From Cryobacterium lactosi (GTDB lineage Bacteria > Actinomycetota > Actinomycetes > Actinomycetales > Microbacteriaceae), in assembly GCF_004403945.1 (NCBI RefSeq), contig NZ_SOHM01000027.1, positions 374 to 64,373 on the forward strand: DNA of 64,000 nucleotides. Reading direction: 5' to 3'. A program made the translations under genes and the position numbers. Under the pieces are notes generated by a model, which had not been told where the DNA came from, did no database searches, and was given only the letters and a program-made list of their open reading frames with translations. Of the stretch, positions 1-8,443 are shown one piece after another. Position 1 is the first letter of the stretch. Every line of letters begins with the position of its first letter.

Positions 1-20
1 GTTCGCGAGACCACCCACCA

Positions 21-109
21 CGCTGGTCGAGCTTGTCGAGACCCCGCGAGACGACCTCCGGGACTCACCCTTCCCGCTGGTCGAGCGTGTCGAGACCCCG
101 CCAGACGAC
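21..109. repeat. two direct copies of a palindromic GGTCGAGC-TCGAGACC repeat
   Basis: Copies at 21-55 and 75-109 match at 33 of 35 positions. Each contains GGTCGAGC(T/G)TGTCGAGACC, which is nearly self-complementary. Elements of this kind are scattered between genes in Microbacteriaceae genomes (general knowledge). Their function is unknown; they could form hairpins. Confidence 0.7.
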
Positions 110-254
110 GTCGCGGACGCATGCCGCCGGCGTGACGCCGCGCTCCCGTGGCTAGGCCTCGACGAGCTCGACCACCGCGACGGGAACGACCCGCAGACCA
201 TGTCTCCGGACCGGCACACCACGGAGCCGCGTAGCTTGGGCGCCCTGCATCCAT

Positions 255-316
255 TCGCGAACTGTGAGAAGAGCACCGAAAAACGCGTGGTCAGGTGCTC
301 AACTCACGGTTCGCGA
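255..316. repeat. inverted repeat, TCGCGAACTGTGAG family, terminator-like
   Basis: Arms at 255-277 and 294-316 pair at 20 of 23 positions around a 16-nt loop. The outer arm TCGCGAACTGTGAGAA recurs at 32515. It lies just past the 3' end of the RDD gene (stop at 339-341), so it may act as that gene's terminator. There is no strong U-tract. Confidence 0.6.
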
Positions 317-338
317 GACGGCGGGGGAGCGGGGCGGG

Positions 339-1193
339 TCAGCGGTCGGGGAAGTCATGGGGGTGGCCCGTGAGGACGGGGGCCAGCTTGTCGAGGCGTC
401 CGCGCTCGAGGAGGTGACCGGTGTACTCCCGGTTGCGCCGCACCTCTGCGACGCCGATGAGCAGGTACTCCGGCGGCACCGCCGGCAGCGGGGACACGAA
501 CGGTGCCACCTCGGCGGCGAGGCTCTCCGCCAGCCGTACCCGGGTGTCCGGGGAGAGTTGGTGCGCCTGCCTGAGGAACTGCGCCACCCGTCGGGACAGC
601 CGGTCGGGCAGGCGGGCGACGTCCACGGTCTCGGCCCAGGACGCCAGGACGCCAGGCAGCACGAAGCTGGGCTCGGTGAACCTGGGAACACGCTCATGCT
701 GGCTGTAGGTGCCGGCCAGGAGGTCGCCGAGCCGTTTGGAGCGCGAGTTGAGCAGCGCACACGTGACCGCGAGGCCGCCGAAGGTGAGGAAGATCTCGAT
801 CACGCCCATCAGAGCGCGGATGAAGGAATGCCGCAGCCCCGTGGCCCCGCCGTCGTCGCGGACGATGCGTGCGCCGACTGCCCAGCGTCCCAACGAGCGT
901 CCGTGCGACAGGGTCTCGACCAGCATCGGCACGATCAGCAGCGAGAAAACCAGGCCGGAAATGGCCAGCGCCTGGGCGAGGGCCTCGTCGATGCCGTCGC
1001 CGAACAGCACTGAAACCAGGAGGGCCATCAGGAGGAAAAAGCCGATATACGCGACCCAGTCGATCATCGTCCCGGCGCCGCGCAGGATCACGCTGGCCGG
1101 CCGCACATCCAGGGCAACGGCCTCGCCGGTCACCAGTTCGCGCTCGATCAGGGAATCTTCGCCGTGATCGGCTGCTTTCCAAGGCTCCGCCAT
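339..1193 (-). CDS. RDD family membrane protein
   Basis: A 284-residue protein whose middle carries an RDD-type membrane module: hydrophobic segments near residues 40-65, 75-100 and 130-150, with the arginine/aspartate pattern RIVRDDGG just before the last. Both tails are predicted to be cytosolic. RDD proteins are poorly characterised; some are linked to ion or osmolyte transport. The start codon lies only 17 bp from that of the divergent SpoIIM-like gene, so the two promoters must overlap. RDD, SpoIIM, DUF58 and MoxR genes also cluster in mycobacteria (Rv3692-Rv3695), which suggests a shared envelope role. Confidence 0.85.
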   Translation of the reverse strand: MAEPWKAADHGEDSLIERELVTGEAVALDVRPASVILRGAGTMIDWVAYIGFFLLMALLVSVLFGDGIDEALAQALAISGLVFSLLIVPMLVETLSHGRSLGRWAVGARIVRDDGGATGLRHSFIRALMGVIEIFLTFGGLAVTCALLNSRSKRLGDLLAGTYSQHERVPRFTEPSFVLPGVLASWAETVDVARLPDRLSRRVAQFLRQAHQLSPDTRVRLAESLAAEVAPFVSPLPAVPPEYLLIGVAEVRRNREYTGHLLERGRLDKLAPVLTGHPHDFPDR

Positions 1194-1210
1194 GTCTACT
1201 ATTGAAGCAG

Positions 1211-2206
1211 ATGGATCTTGACGCGTATTCAGCGGCGCACCGCGCCGAATGGGACCGCCTGGCCGAACTCGGCCACCGGCGGCAGCTCAGCGGAGCCCAG
1301 TCAGATGAACTGATCCAGGCCTATCAGGCCGGGGCCACCCAGTTGTCTGTCATCAAGACCGCGGCCGGGTCGACGATGCAGGGTGACCGGCTCTCGGTGC
1401 TCCTGTCTCGCGCCAGGCTGCGCTTCACCGGAGCGGGCACGAATGTGCTCGCCCAGATACCGCGGTTCTTCCTCATCCAGCTGCCGGCCGCGCTGTACCG
1501 GCTGCGCTGGTTGACCCTGGCGGTGGCCGTGGTCACCGTCGTCGTCGCGTCGTTGTACGCGATCTGGGCCACGAACAATCCCGACGTGCTGGCCAATTTC
1601 GGGTCCCCCGCCGAGCTCGAGCAGCTCGCGAACCAGGGCTTCGTGTCGTATTACTCCGAGAATCCGGCAGCCTCCTTCGCCGGGCGGGTGTGGACCAACA
1701 ACGCCTGGATCGCGGCACAGTGCGTTGCCTTCGGCATCCTGGGCGTCTACGTGCCCTACATCGTGCTGCAGAACGCCCAGAACCTCGGCGTCACCGCGGC
1801 CGTGATGTTCGCGTACGACCAGGGCGACACCTTCTTCCTCTACATCGCCCCGCACGGTCTCCTCGAGCTGACGGCGATCTTCGTGGCGGCGGCGGCCGGA
1901 CTCCGGATCTTCTGGGCCTGGATCGCGCCGGGCGCCCGGACCCGCGGCCAGGCGTTGGCCGAGGATGCCAGGGCCTTGTTCACGGTGGCGATCGGGTTGG
2001 TGTTCGTGCTGCTGGTCTCCGGCATCCTCGAGGGGTTCGTGACCCCGGCGCCCTGGCCGTGGCCGGTGAAGATCGGCATCGGCGCCGCGGCCCTGCTCGC
2101 TTTCCTCGCCTACATGCTGGTGCTTGGCGGACGAGCCGTGCGCGCGGGCGAGACCGGCGACCTGGCCGAGTTCGAAGCCGGCAGCGCCCGGGTCTTCGCC
2201 GGCTGA
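1211..2206 (+). CDS. stage II sporulation protein M-like (SpoIIM) membrane protein
   Basis: A 331-residue protein with an N-terminal cytosolic helical region (about 1-95) followed by several hydrophobic segments (about 97-125, 175-205, 220-240, 255-285, 295-315), the arrangement of SpoIIM-family proteins. This organism is not expected to sporulate. In actinobacteria the family travels with MoxR and DUF58 genes, so a membrane or cell-wall role is more likely. ATG 1211 was chosen because the sequence matches the family from there. A TACTAT box ends 8 nt upstream, so the mRNA may be leaderless. It ends 14 bp before the convergent DUF58 gene. Confidence 0.88.
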   Translation: MDLDAYSAAHRAEWDRLAELGHRRQLSGAQSDELIQAYQAGATQLSVIKTAAGSTMQGDRLSVLLSRARLRFTGAGTNVLAQIPRFFLIQLPAALYRLRWLTLAVAVVTVVVASLYAIWATNNPDVLANFGSPAELEQLANQGFVSYYSENPAASFAGRVWTNNAWIAAQCVAFGILGVYVPYIVLQNAQNLGVTAAVMFAYDQGDTFFLYIAPHGLLELTAIFVAAAAGLRIFWAWIAPGARTRGQALAEDARALFTVAIGLVFVLLVSGILEGFVTPAPWPWPVKIGIGAAALLAFLAYMLVLGGRAVRAGETGDLAEFEAGSARVFAG

Positions 2207-2210
2207 GCCT

Positions 2211-2236
2211 GGCGGTCCGGCTAGAGCCGACCCGCC
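2211..2236. terminator. possible bidirectional terminator between convergent genes
   Basis: Arms at 2211-2222 and 2225-2236 pair at 10 of 12 positions around a 2-nt loop, placed where the SpoIIM-like gene and the DUF58 gene converge. It overlaps the DUF58 stop codon and has no U-tract, so it is only a candidate. Confidence 0.4.
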
Positions 2237-3528
2237 GCCTTGAGCGCGATGTACCGATCGGCCAACGCCGGTGGCAGCTCGTCCGGGGCGCCGGTGACCA
2301 CGTCGGCGCCGAGTTGGCGCACCGCGGCCGCCACCCTCGTCTGGTCCAACAGGGTGCGTTCCGCCGACGCGGCCCGGTACACGTCTTCGCGGGTGCTGCG
2401 CTTGCGGGTCAGCCCGACGACCGTCGGGTCCGTCACCGACGCCACCAGCACCGTGTGCCTGGCGGTCAGCTGGCCCAGTACCGACAGCAGCCCGGTCGAC
2501 GCCCCGGGCGCATCCATCGGGGTGAGCAGGACCACCAGGGCGTGCTGGCCGGTGATCGCGCGGATCTGCCCGGGCAACGCCGTCCAGTCCATCTCGATGA
2601 GCTCCGGCTCGATCAGCGCCATGCCGTCCACCATGCGGCTGAGCAGTTCCGCTCCCGACGCGCCCTGCACCCTCGCCCGCACCCGGCGGTCCCAGGCCAG
2701 GAAGTCAACCCGGTCGCCGGCCCTGGAGGCCAATGCGGCCAGGAGCAACGCGGCCTCGAACGCGGTGTCCAGCCGCGGCTCGTCGGCGACGCGGGCGGCA
2801 GAGGTGCGGCCGGTGTCGATGACGATGACGATGCGGCGGTCGCGTTCGGGTCGCCAGGTGCGCACCACGACGTCGTTGCGGCGGGCCGTGGCACGCCAGT
2901 CGATGGACCGGACATCGTCGCCGCGCACGTACTCGCGCAGGGAGTCGAACTCGGTGCCCTGGCCGCGCACCAGCACGCTTGTTCTGCCGTCAAGCTCCTT
3001 GAGCCGGCTGATCCGGCTCGGCAGGTGCTTGCGGGAGTGGAACGGCGGCAGCACCCGGATGCGTGCGGGTGCGGTGAGTGTGGCCTGCCTGGCCCACAGG
3101 CCCAGCGGGCCCATCGAGCGCACAGTCACATGGGACGCGGTGCGTTCGCCGCGCCGGGTGGGTATGAGCGTCAGCTCGACCAGGCGTCGTTCCCCCGGGG
3201 GCAGGAGCACCGCGGTGCGGTTGTTGCCCGCGCCGGCCGACGGCTGCCACGCATCCCGCACCACGCCGCGCAGCCGGCGGGAACCCTCGTTGCTGACATA
3301 GAGCTCGCTGGTCACAGCTTCACCCAGCCGCACCCTGGCCGGCAGCACACGCTCCATGCTCAGCCGCCGCGGTGACGCGGCGAGGGCCAGGTCGATGCTC
3401 CCGAGCGTCAGGGCGAGCAGCAACCAGGCAGCCAGTACGGCCACAGCGGTGGCGGTGGTCCCGCCGAGCAGCACAATGGGCACGACGCCGAGGGCGACGA
3501 GGAGGACGAATCGTCCGGTCAGTGTCAT
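2221..3528 (-). CDS. DUF58 domain-containing protein
   Basis: A 435-residue protein with two N-terminal hydrophobic segments (about 5-40), a beta-rich extracytoplasmic-type middle, and a C-terminal DUF58/von Willebrand A-like half. The DUF58 signature is visible around residues 205-225 (SIDWRATARRNDVVVRTW), followed by a VIVIDTGRTS strand with a MIDAS-like aspartate. DUF58 proteins are partners of MoxR AAA+ ATPases, and moxR lies 18 bp upstream in the same operon. The likely role is a membrane-anchored adaptor for MoxR-driven remodelling of envelope proteins; the substrate is unknown. Confidence 0.88.
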   Translation of the reverse strand: MTLTGRFVLLVALGVVPIVLLGGTTATAVAVLAAWLLLALTLGSIDLALAASPRRLSMERVLPARVRLGEAVTSELYVSNEGSRRLRGVVRDAWQPSAGAGNNRTAVLLPPGERRLVELTLIPTRRGERTASHVTVRSMGPLGLWARQATLTAPARIRVLPPFHSRKHLPSRISRLKELDGRTSVLVRGQGTEFDSLREYVRGDDVRSIDWRATARRNDVVVRTWRPERDRRIVIVIDTGRTSAARVADEPRLDTAFEAALLLAALASRAGDRVDFLAWDRRVRARVQGASGAELLSRMVDGMALIEPELIEMDWTALPGQIRAITGQHALVVLLTPMDAPGASTGLLSVLGQLTARHTVLVASVTDPTVVGLTRKRSTREDVYRAASAERTLLDQTRVAAAVRQLGADVVTGAPDELPPALADRYIALKAAGRL

Positions 3529-3546
3529 CGGGTGCGAGTCATCGGA

Positions 3547-4548
3547 TTAGATCGGAACCTGGACCTGCTGCAGCACACCGTGCAGGATCGTGTCGACGGT
3601 GATCCCTTCGAGCTCGGCCTCCGGGCGCAACTGGATGCGGTGCCGCCAGACCGGCAGCACCATGGCCTGCACGTGGTCGGGTGTGATCGACTCGTAGCCG
3701 CTGAGCCAGGCCCAGGCCTTGGCCGCGGCGAGCAGGGCGGTGGTGCCCCGGGGACTCACGCCCAGCTTGGCCGACGGGCTGTGCCGGGTGGCCCTGGCCA
3801 GGTCGACGATGTACGCCAAGACGTCGGGGCTCGCACCGACGGCAGCGACGGATGCCTGGGCGGCGGCGAGTTCGGCGGCGCCGAGCACCGGGGTGACCCC
3901 GGCCGCGGTGAGGTCGCGCGGACTGAAACCGGTCGCGTGCCGGCGCAGCACCTCGAGCTCGACGTCGCGCTCGGGAATGTCGAGCACAAGCTTCAGCAGG
4001 AACCGGTCCAGCTGAGCCTCGGGCAGAGTGTAGGTGCCCTCGTATTCGATGGGGTTCATTGTTGCGGCCACGATGAACGGCTCCGGCAGCGGCAGGGACA
4101 GCCCGTCCACGCTGACCTGGCGCTCTTCCATGGCCTCCAGCAGGGCGGACTGGGTCTTGGGTGGGGTGCGGTTGATCTCGTCAGCGAGCAGGATGTTGGT
4201 GAAGACGGGCCCGTTGCGGAACTCGAACTCCCCGGCCTTCGCGTCGTAGATGAGCGACCCGGTCACGTCGCCAGGCATCAGGTCCGGGGTGAACTGCACC
4301 CGCTTGGTGTCCAGGCTCAGGGCGTGGCTCAGGGACCGCACCAGCAGGGTCTTGGCCACCCCGGGGACACCCTCCAGGAGCACATGGCCGCGGGAAAGGA
4401 GGGCGATGATCAACCCGGTGACGGCGCCGTCCTGCCCGACGACGGCCTTGCCCACCTCGGTGCGCACCTGGGCGAGGGCCCGGCGCAGGCTGTCGGTCGA
4501 GCCGTCGGCTGGGCTGATCTCGGCGGATGTCGAGGCGTGACTGGTCAT
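3547..4548 (-). CDS. MoxR family AAA+ ATPase
   Basis: A 333-residue AAA+ ATPase close to the usual MoxR length. Walker A is seen as GVPGVAKT near residue 60, Walker B as LLADEIN near 123, followed by the MoxR-typical RTPPKTQSALLEAMEERQVS; sensor 1 is AATMNP, and a lid domain makes up the C terminus. MoxR ATPases act as chaperones that mature or assemble protein complexes with DUF58/VWA partners. It overlaps the upstream DUF4350 gene by 4 bp and is followed by DUF58, so the genes are probably co-translated. Confidence 0.93.
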   Translation of the reverse strand: MTSHASTSAEISPADGSTDSLRRALAQVRTEVGKAVVGQDGAVTGLIIALLSRGHVLLEGVPGVAKTLLVRSLSHALSLDTKRVQFTPDLMPGDVTGSLIYDAKAGEFEFRNGPVFTNILLADEINRTPPKTQSALLEAMEERQVSVDGLSLPLPEPFIVAATMNPIEYEGTYTLPEAQLDRFLLKLVLDIPERDVELEVLRRHATGFSPRDLTAAGVTPVLGAAELAAAQASVAAVGASPDVLAYIVDLARATRHSPSAKLGVSPRGTTALLAAAKAWAWLSGYESITPDHVQAMVLPVWRHRIQLRPEAELEGITVDTILHGVLQQVQVPI

Positions 4549-5774
4549 GGTTCCATTCTTCCGGTTGACGGGGGAGCGGTGGGGGAGGGCCCGGTACCTG
4601 GCGGGCGCGCAGCGAGGCTGGTGGCGCGTTCCAACTCGTCGACGGCGTCGGAGAGTGCCATCATGGCGGCGTCGCTGCCCGGAACCTCCCCGACGAGCAC
4701 GGCGTGCACCTGGTCCGGCGGTCGGGAAGTGAGCGAGGCGACGGTGCGGATCACCTGGTCGAGCGGGGCGCTCCTGGGCAATCCGGCGGCCTGCGCCATC
4801 CGGCCCACCGCACCGATCCGGATCGCGTCAATGGCGCGCAGCCGCGCGTTGCCTCTGGCGTAAAGACGGGCGCGGCCCTCCATGGTTTCGTTGGCCCGCA
4901 CGACGACGGGCAGGTTCTCGGCGACCAGCGGTCCGAACCGGCGCCCGCGCCAGACCATGGCGGCGATGCTCACGGCCGCCAGCAGGAGCATCACCGGCGT
5001 GACCCAGCCCGGTGTGAGCGCCCCGAGGGAGGGCGGGCCGGTGACGGGCACGTCCGCCAGGGTCGGCAGGTACCAGACCAGGGTGTCGGTGCTGCCGAGG
5101 AGATTGAGGGCCAGGGCGGCGTTGCCGTAGGTGGCGATTTCGTCGTTGGCGAACACCGCGGTGTCGGCGACCAGGGTGATGGTGCCCGCGTCGGCGACCC
5201 GTTCGATCACCGAGTAGGTGTTGTTGTCGCCGGGGAAGCAGCCCGTGTAACCGGCCGTGCCGGCTGGCAGACCGAGGGTCTTACCGCCGGGCGAGATCGT
5301 CCCCGCGCGCTCGGCGGCGGCAACCGTGCACTGGGCGGTGAGGGCATCCGCCGTTGACACTCCGCCGAAGCCGACCTCGGGAGCCAGGGCCTGCAGGGCG
5401 AGGAAGTCCGGGTCCGCGATGACGGTCTGGGAGGCCAGTGTGCCCAGCCGGCCGAGCTGCTCCGAGCTGAGGTAGCCGGACTCGTCGGAGACGAACAGGG
5501 TGGCCGTCCCCACCTTGGCGATCGCGGCGTCGGCCTCGTCGAGGGTGTCGACGGGTACTACGGTCACGCCCTGCTGCCGGAGCACCTCGACGACGGCCAT
5601 CGCGCCGGCCGGCGCCGGGTTCTCGGCCCCGAGCCGCGGACCGGCGCTGCCCCCCGCCCCGGCGACGAAGAAACCGATAACGGCGACCAGCAGGGCGCCG
5701 ACTCCGGCGATGACCCAGAACGAGGAACGCCGCAGAGCCACGCGAATCGTGGGCGTGCTCGACACCCGGCTCAC
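4545..5774 (-). CDS. DUF4350 domain-containing membrane protein
   Basis: A 409-residue protein with an N-terminal membrane segment (about 18-38), a DUF4350 region (about 45-230) that includes the LFVSDESGYLSSEQLGRL stretch, a second membrane segment near 260-280 and a cytosolic C-terminal tail. It is the usual actinobacterial neighbour of MoxR/DUF58 and overlaps both flanking genes by 4 bp. DUF4350 resembles glutamine amidotransferase-like folds without evident catalysis. A structural or regulatory subunit of the MoxR module is inferred. Confidence 0.85.
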   Translation of the reverse strand: MSRVSSTPTIRVALRRSSFWVIAGVGALLVAVIGFFVAGAGGSAGPRLGAENPAPAGAMAVVEVLRQQGVTVVPVDTLDEADAAIAKVGTATLFVSDESGYLSSEQLGRLGTLASQTVIADPDFLALQALAPEVGFGGVSTADALTAQCTVAAAERAGTISPGGKTLGLPAGTAGYTGCFPGDNNTYSVIERVADAGTITLVADTAVFANDEIATYGNAALALNLLGSTDTLVWYLPTLADVPVTGPPSLGALTPGWVTPVMLLLAAVSIAAMVWRGRRFGPLVAENLPVVVRANETMEGRARLYARGNARLRAIDAIRIGAVGRMAQAAGLPRSAPLDQVIRTVASLTSRPPDQVHAVLVGEVPGSDAAMMALSDAVDELERATSLAARPPGTGPSPTAPPSTGRMEP

Positions 5775-6433
5775 GGGGCCACCGGCGTCACTGCACGGGG
5801 CCGGGCGGCCCGCAGATCGGCGTCGAGGGCGACCAGGTCGGTGTAGCCCTGCTCGGTTCCCGTGCCGCCGAGGTACCGCACGCTCTCGAACACGTTCGCA
5901 CCGCTCCGCAGCCGGGCCCGTTCATCCGGGAACGCCGCGGCAGCGAGTTCTGCGACGCTGTGCGCCGTCGTTCCCGGCGTCGGCCGCAGGACGGTGCGCT
6001 CCGCCAGACCCTGCGCGATGGCCCGGAAGGCTTCCTCGCTGGCGAGGGTCCAGTCGCCGGCAGATGCCGCGGCGGCGGCGGATGTGCGGAGCTGGTCTGC
6101 GGTGCGGCGATCGTCGGTGGTGAACAACCCGGCAGCGCTCTTGCGGCGACGGGCTCGCCGGGGCAGCCCGAACACGAGGATCGCGGCGACCAGCAGGGCG
6201 ATGCCGATCACCGTGGCGATCAGCGGGATCCAGCCGTTGCTGCCGTCGCCGCCGAAGGTGAGGGACGAGAACCAGTCCAGGATGGCCTGGGAAAGTCGGT
6301 CGAACCAGGTCGGCTGGGCTGCCTGGTACGGCGCCTTGGCTAACTCGTCGCGCAGCCATTGCTGCGCGTCGGGCGCGCTGGGATCCACCGGGATTCCCAT
6401 CGCCGGCCGAACCAGCCCCCACCCCGCGATCAT
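5771..6433 (-). CDS. DUF4129 domain-containing membrane protein
   Basis: A 220-residue protein with one or two N-terminal hydrophobic segments, one central membrane helix (about 70-95) and a cytosolic C-terminal DUF4129 region (about 130-205), where TPGTTAHSVAELAAAAFP is the recognisable stretch. DUF4129 is found in MoxR-linked operons and fused to transglutaminase-like proteins. Translation is coupled to both neighbours by 4-bp overlaps. Function is unknown. Confidence 0.82.
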   Translation of the reverse strand: MIAGWGLVRPAMGIPVDPSAPDAQQWLRDELAKAPYQAAQPTWFDRLSQAILDWFSSLTFGGDGSNGWIPLIATVIGIALLVAAILVFGLPRRARRRKSAAGLFTTDDRRTADQLRTSAAAAASAGDWTLASEEAFRAIAQGLAERTVLRPTPGTTAHSVAELAAAAFPDERARLRSGANVFESVRYLGGTGTEQGYTDLVALDADLRAARPRAVTPVAP

Positions 6434-7671
6434 GCCCAGGGCGACCCCGGGCCGGGGCGGGTTGCAGCGTCGGCGGCGGCTGGCGCGGTGTGGGCGAGGT
6501 AGGGATCGGTCGCCTCGGTGCCCGGGGCGGCCTCGACGAACCGCTGCAGTTCGAGGTCGAGGCCTTCCTTACGCATCCGCAGGTCGATGTAGATCAGGGC
6601 GACGGCGGCCGATTGCACGACCGCGGTGACGGCGCCGATGACCAGACCGATCAGCAGGGTGAGGATGTAGAGCACGCCGGCCGGGATGTAGGACTCGAAG
6701 GCGGCGTTCGGGTCGATCAGGCTGAGCACCACACTGAACAGGATCGACAGCGGGGTGGTGATCACCTGCGCGACCACGTTCACGATCACCGAGATGAGCA
6801 GCAACACGCCCAGGGTGCGCCAGAAGAATCCGCCGGTCAGCGACCACGAGCGCCGGATCGATTGCCGGATGCTCAGCCGTTCCAGCACGATCAGGCTCGG
6901 AACGACGGCCGTCTTGGTGCTGACCCAGGCCCCGAGTGCGACGAGCCCCAGCCCGCCGAAGACTCCGACGATCACGGCCAGCGCGATCCAGCCGCCGCCG
7001 AGGAGCACACACACGAACACCAGCCCGCCGATGAGCAGCACGCCGACCAGCAGCGCCCCGCTGAGCAGCAGGGTCCAACCGACCAGCGGCCACACCCGGC
7101 GGCCCACCCTGCGCCACAGCGTGCCGAGGCGTAGTTTCTCGCCCAGCGTCGCCCGGGAGACCTCGAGCACAATCACACCCTGCAGAAGGGCGGATGCGAC
7201 GATGGCCAGGGCCACCGGCACGAGGGCGGACAGCACGATGGTGAGTATCGCGCCGGCCTCGACGGCATCCTGTTCGTCGATCGGCGCAGACGCGACCCGG
7301 CTGAGGGCGAAGAAGCTCACCACGCCGACGACCAGGAGGGTGATCAGGAGCGTGGCGCCCTGCACGATCAGGGCACTGCCGAAGGTGGCCTTGGGGTTGC
7401 GTCGCAAGACCTGGAAGGGCGCGCCCAGCAGGGTGCCGAATCCGAGCGGGCGCAGCGGGATCAGGCCGGGCTTGGGCGGCGGGGTCCAGGCGGGCGGCGG
7501 GCCGGGCGTGTAGCCGCCGACCGGGGCCGGCGGGGGAGCGCCGGGCGTGCCTCCCTGGGCGTATTCGCCGTAGCGAGGCACGTCGGGGGAGTTGGTCGGG
7601 GGGTGCCAGTCAGGGTCCGTCACGCCTCCATGCTGGCATACCCGGACTGCACTGTGTGGCCTGTGCGCCAT
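6430..7671 (-). CDS. glycerophosphodiester phosphodiesterase-type integral membrane protein
   Basis: A membrane protein of about 400 residues. The N-terminal tail is proline/glycine-rich (about 20-70) and is followed by at least six hydrophobic segments and a short C-terminal tail. The pattern fits the membrane domain associated with glycerophosphoryl diester phosphodiesterases; no catalytic phosphodiesterase domain is present. It is the first gene of the minus-strand MoxR operon. The start is uncertain: ATG 7671 gives 413 residues, while GTG 7623 (VTDPDWHPPT) gives 397 but sits only 1 nt from a GGAGG. The promoter region is shared with divergent mtrA. Confidence 0.75.
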   Translation of the reverse strand: MAHRPHSAVRVCQHGGVTDPDWHPPTNSPDVPRYGEYAQGGTPGAPPPAPVGGYTPGPPPAWTPPPKPGLIPLRPLGFGTLLGAPFQVLRRNPKATFGSALIVQGATLLITLLVVGVVSFFALSRVASAPIDEQDAVEAGAILTIVLSALVPVALAIVASALLQGVIVLEVSRATLGEKLRLGTLWRRVGRRVWPLVGWTLLLSGALLVGVLLIGGLVFVCVLLGGGWIALAVIVGVFGGLGLVALGAWVSTKTAVVPSLIVLERLSIRQSIRRSWSLTGGFFWRTLGVLLLISVIVNVVAQVITTPLSILFSVVLSLIDPNAAFESYIPAGVLYILTLLIGLVIGAVTAVVQSAAVALIYIDLRMRKEGLDLELQRFVEAAPGTEATDPYLAHTAPAAADAATRPGPGSPWA

Positions 7672-7755
7672 CTCGGAGCCGTGTCGACTACTCTTGTGCC
7701 AGAGATTGCCCGTGTCGTGCGCGTTATTGCCGGTGACCGGGCGGAAAACGGATCA

Positions 7756-8436
7756 ATGAACTCACGCATTCTGGTTGTCGACGATGACCCCGCACTCGCT
7801 GAGATGATCGGCATCGTGCTGCAGGGCGAAGGCTTCGAGCCGCACTTCTGCGCTGATGGAGCGCAGGCGCTCGACGCGTTCCACAGCGTCGTCCCCGACC
7901 TGGTCCTCCTGGATCTCATGCTGCCCGGCCTGGACGGCATCGAGGTCTGCAGCTTGATCCGGGCCGAGTCCGGCACCCCCATCATCATGCTGACGGCGAA
8001 GTCCGACACGACCGATGTGGTCAAAGGGCTGGAGTCCGGCGCGGACGACTACATGGTCAAGCCGTTCAACCCCAAGGAACTGGTGGCCCGGATTCGCACG
8101 AGGCTGCGCCCGGTCCCGGTGGAGACTCCTGCCAACTTGCAGATCGGCGACCTCATCGTGGACGCGGCCGGCCACGAGGTCAAACGCGGCGACCAGAGCA
8201 TCAACCTCACCCCGCTGGAGTTCGACCTGCTGCTGGCGCTGGCCTCCAAGCCCGCGCAGGTCTTCACCCGGGAGATGCTCCTCGAACAGGTCTGGGGTTA
8301 TCACTACAAGGCCGACACCCGGTTGGTCAATGTGCACGTGCAGCGTTTGCGCGCCAAGGTCGAGGACGACCCTGACAACCCCCGCATCGTGATGACGGTG
8401 CGCGGTGTCGGTTACCGCGCCGGCGCGGCCGGCTAG
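7756..8436 (+). CDS. mtrA: response regulator MtrA
   Basis: A 226-residue OmpR/PhoB-type response regulator. The receiver domain shows the acidic pocket D9-D10-D11, phospho-acceptor D53, T80 and K102. The C-terminal winged-helix DNA-binding domain (about 130-224) contains LTPLEFDLLLALA and the recognition region KADTRLVNVHVQRLRAKVEDDP. MtrA with MtrB controls cell division, wall hydrolases and osmotic response in actinobacteria. ATG 7756 is chosen because the fold begins at once with MNSRILVVDDD. mtrB follows directly and lpqB overlaps mtrB, the conserved operon. Confidence 0.96.
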   Translation: MNSRILVVDDDPALAEMIGIVLQGEGFEPHFCADGAQALDAFHSVVPDLVLLDLMLPGLDGIEVCSLIRAESGTPIIMLTAKSDTTDVVKGLESGADDYMVKPFNPKELVARIRTRLRPVPVETPANLQIGDLIVDAAGHEVKRGDQSINLTPLEFDLLLALASKPAQVFTREMLLEQVWGYHYKADTRLVNVHVQRLRAKVEDDPDNPRIVMTVRGVGYRAGAAG

Positions 8437-8443
8437 GGACACG

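Larger units (their letters stand above)
1..338. other. intergenic stretch with repeats, no supported gene
   Basis: No convincing gene is visible. It holds two near-identical 35-bp repeats (21-55, 75-109) and a long inverted repeat (255-316). A minus-strand reading frame of 32 codons (ATG at 250, stop at 152-154, starting MQGAQATRLRGVPVRR) is open, but it is short, arginine/valine-rich and has no clear ribosome-binding site, so it may be chance or a gene remnant. Confidence 0.6.

Noticed and set aside
152..250. 32-residue minus-strand peptide
   Set aside because: No ribosome-binding site or homology signal; kept only as a note in the region entry.
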